A stretch of DNA of 64,000 bases from the NCBI RefSeq assembly GCF_000023825.1, contig NC_013061.1:2542001-2606000 (forward strand), written 5' to 3'. The notes beneath the pieces are model-generated. The model saw only the letters and a program-made list of their open reading frames with translations. It was not told where the DNA came from and searched no databases. A program made the translations under genes and the position numbers. Of this stretch, positions 63,358 through 64,000 are shown piece by piece (positions within the stretch are counted from its first letter, which is position 1; every line of letters starts with the position of its first letter). Source of the DNA: Pedobacter heparinus DSM 2366. GTDB lineage: Bacteria; Bacteroidota; Bacteroidia; Sphingobacteriales; Sphingobacteriaceae.

Positions 63358-63919
63358 GCTCTGCCAGCCCTTTGGTATCTTCCTGAAGGTCAACAATGGC
63401 ATAGCCGCCCGAACTTACGGCGATTTCTTTCGACTGAAAACCCATATAACTGAACACCAGTATCCCTGTATCATCCGGAACCTCCAGCATGTAACGGCCA
63501 TCAGCATCTGTAACAGTCCCCTTTTTTTCATCTTTTAAATAAACACTCACACCAGGTAAAGCTGCTTTTTGTTCGTCCCTTACCAGACCTTTTATAAGCT
63601 GCAACTGGTTTGCAGGAGCAGCAGGCTGCTGTCTCCATTTCACCACCACTGTATTGCGGTTGATCAGATAAGTAATGGGCTGTCCGGCAAAACACAGGTC
63701 GAGCACTGATTTTAACCCCGCATTCTTTACCACAATACTTACGGGATTGGCTTCCTTCAGCATTTGCGAATTGTAAATGAAATTATAGCCGCTTTGGCGT
63801 CGTATCTCTTTAAATACTTTTTCAAGGGGGACGTCTTTTTCCGACAGGGTTATTTTCTGCGCATCAACCGTATTCAGTAACGCAAATAGCGGGAATAGCA
63901 AAATAAGCACGAATTTCAT
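60590..63919 (-). CDS. SusC/RagA TonB-dependent transporter with STN signalling domain
   Basis: 1109 residues: signal peptide, STN domain (about 20-90, KITLSEKDVPLEKVFKEI and VDAQ before it), carboxypeptidase-D-like domain (about 105-185), plug and barrel. STN domains pass ligand occupancy to a FecR-type anti-sigma factor, so an ECF sigma/anti-sigma pair is expected just beyond 64000. No SusD follows it: the next gene, 65 bp on, is another SusC. Plug and barrel look identical to the twin at 52921-56004. Confidence 0.94.
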   Translation of the reverse strand: MKFVLILLFPLFALLNTVDAQKITLSEKDVPLEKVFKEIRRQSGYNFIYNSQMLKEANPVSIVVKNAGLKSVLDLCFAGQPITYLINRNTVVVKWRQQPAAPANQLQLIKGLVRDEQKAALPGVSVYLKDEKKGTVTDADGRYMLEVPDDTGILVFSYMGFQSKEIAVSSGGYAIVDLQEDTKGLAELVVVGYGTQKKLTVTGSVSSVKGSELRQNPSASLQNTLSGRLPGFFSQQRSGIPGSDGAAFYIRGVSTFSNGAGANQPLIIVDDVESTYDQVARIDANEIESISILKDASTTAVYGIKGANGVMVITTRRGQAGPAKISLRTETGFQQPTKVPEYLNSYRTALLRNEALANDGLAAEFSAADLEHFRLGDDPYGHPDINWYETLFKDFSTQWRNNLDISGGTENTRYFVSLGSLWQNGMLRNFGEASDVNNDYSYKRYNFRSNLDVNLTKTLSLRFDLSGNIGRTNTPNVPGPFSRNDVFFEVSNYQFLPPYVYPIYNPDGSYGFSNRVRDRINNVVGRLSLDGYQRNFENNLNFVANAVQKLDVLTKGLSVKANLSYASSQSSSRNLTRDLFPSFIYNPADDSYTPRDESVFRVQKYRLQYGTGNMLRRLNTQLMLNYDRSFDQHHLYGLALFNQMTDIAPNTDTQYDYVPSNSRGFTARLGYDYKSRYLLEFNMAYNGTDRFVGNKRYGLFPAVSAGWNVASEPFMKGLKAVQLLKLRGSYGMVGSDVVSGGKYLYKQSYDRGGTTSFGYSHNAYSGIVEGTLGNADVSWEKERKANIGIDLLMWGGKLGATIDYFDNYRYDILTPRNGVSSIFGQALPVMNVGEVSNKGYEVELTHNNRINDKLNYTIRGNISVARNKILYQDEAEPAFPWLRQTGHSIGSIAVYTFNGFYRDAADVQANPAPNGIVPKPGDMKYKDLNGDGLIDSYDKSYVGYPNLPDTNYGLSLGLNYGAFSLNVLFQGAANFNIRGTAAAIDAFQSNLQPLHEKRWTPETAETAAYPRLSSIIGGLNSSTDYPSTYWLVPGDYLRLRSAELSYSLPQGMVKRLRMQSARIYTNGYNLITWSKIDKRYQLDPEASSGGDKYPYPPQRIYNIGLMLSF

Positions 63920-64000
63920 CGACCTAAAAATTAAATGAATACAGGTATAATTAGTTTATATTGGTTGTTTCTATTCCTATGGCATTACGGTTACCGTTCT

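Overview
The window reads as a chromosome segment of a Bacteroidota member, most likely a Sphingobacteriaceae/Pedobacter-type soil or freshwater glycan degrader. The support is five SusC/SusD pairs plus one SusC without a neighbouring SusD, many SPII lipoproteins, FAS1 lipoproteins, a GH88/GH43 polysaccharide utilisation locus (PUL), and promoters of the Bacteroidota type (TTTG about 19-20 nt before TAnnTTTG or CAnnTTTG). No rRNA, tRNA, CRISPR array, transposase or phage gene was found.

Layout. 1-560 is the start of an MFS transporter that runs off the left edge. 666-3392 is a secreted PQQ-type sugar dehydrogenase fused to a PKD domain and a c-type cytochrome. It faces a small lipoprotein gene across a 264-bp nested palindrome (3387-3650). 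4465-35684 is a large sialic acid locus, all on the minus strand. It forms three transcription blocks plus a separately transcribed regulator: (A) exo-sialidase, Neu5Ac lyase, NanM-type mutarotase, MFS transporter, sialate O-acetylesterase; (B) FAS1-SusC-SusD, FAS1-SusC-SusD, a divergent sialidase-like protein and a GntR/FCD regulator; (C) sialidase, SusC, SusD, a second lyase-family aldolase and a third sialidase; then a second, nearly identical GntR/FCD regulator. Each block starts with the same promoter layout, TTTG - 20 nt - CAnnTTTG, followed at once or within 11 bp by an ATGTA-N-TACAT-type operator. A related site precedes the second regulator. I infer one sialic acid regulon controlled by the paired FCD repressors.

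35852-39810 holds trehalose genes: a fused OtsA-OtsB converges on a GH15 hydrolase and both stop codons lie in one TTAA. 39909-47447 is mixed: a serine hydrolase whose start codon lies in a hairpin, a probable structured RNA with terminator, a 32-residue membrane protein, a heterodimeric ABC exporter with one degenerate ATP site, a Gfo/Idh/MocA oxidoreductase, an outer membrane beta-barrel protein and a small secreted protein. A short promoter-plus-terminator unit at 47466-47555 looks like a small RNA gene.

47552-63919 is a second PUL, read on the minus strand: SusC with STN domain, SusC-SusD, SusC-SusD, DUF2264 protein, GH88 unsaturated uronyl hydrolase, GH43. Its first and third SusC proteins share an apparently identical plug and barrel (2.78 kb of DNA, about 35 differences by eye, none seen to change the protein), but only one has the STN signalling domain. 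This twin pair, the shared sialic acid promoter/operator module, the nested palindrome and the two RNA candidates are the most noteworthy points.
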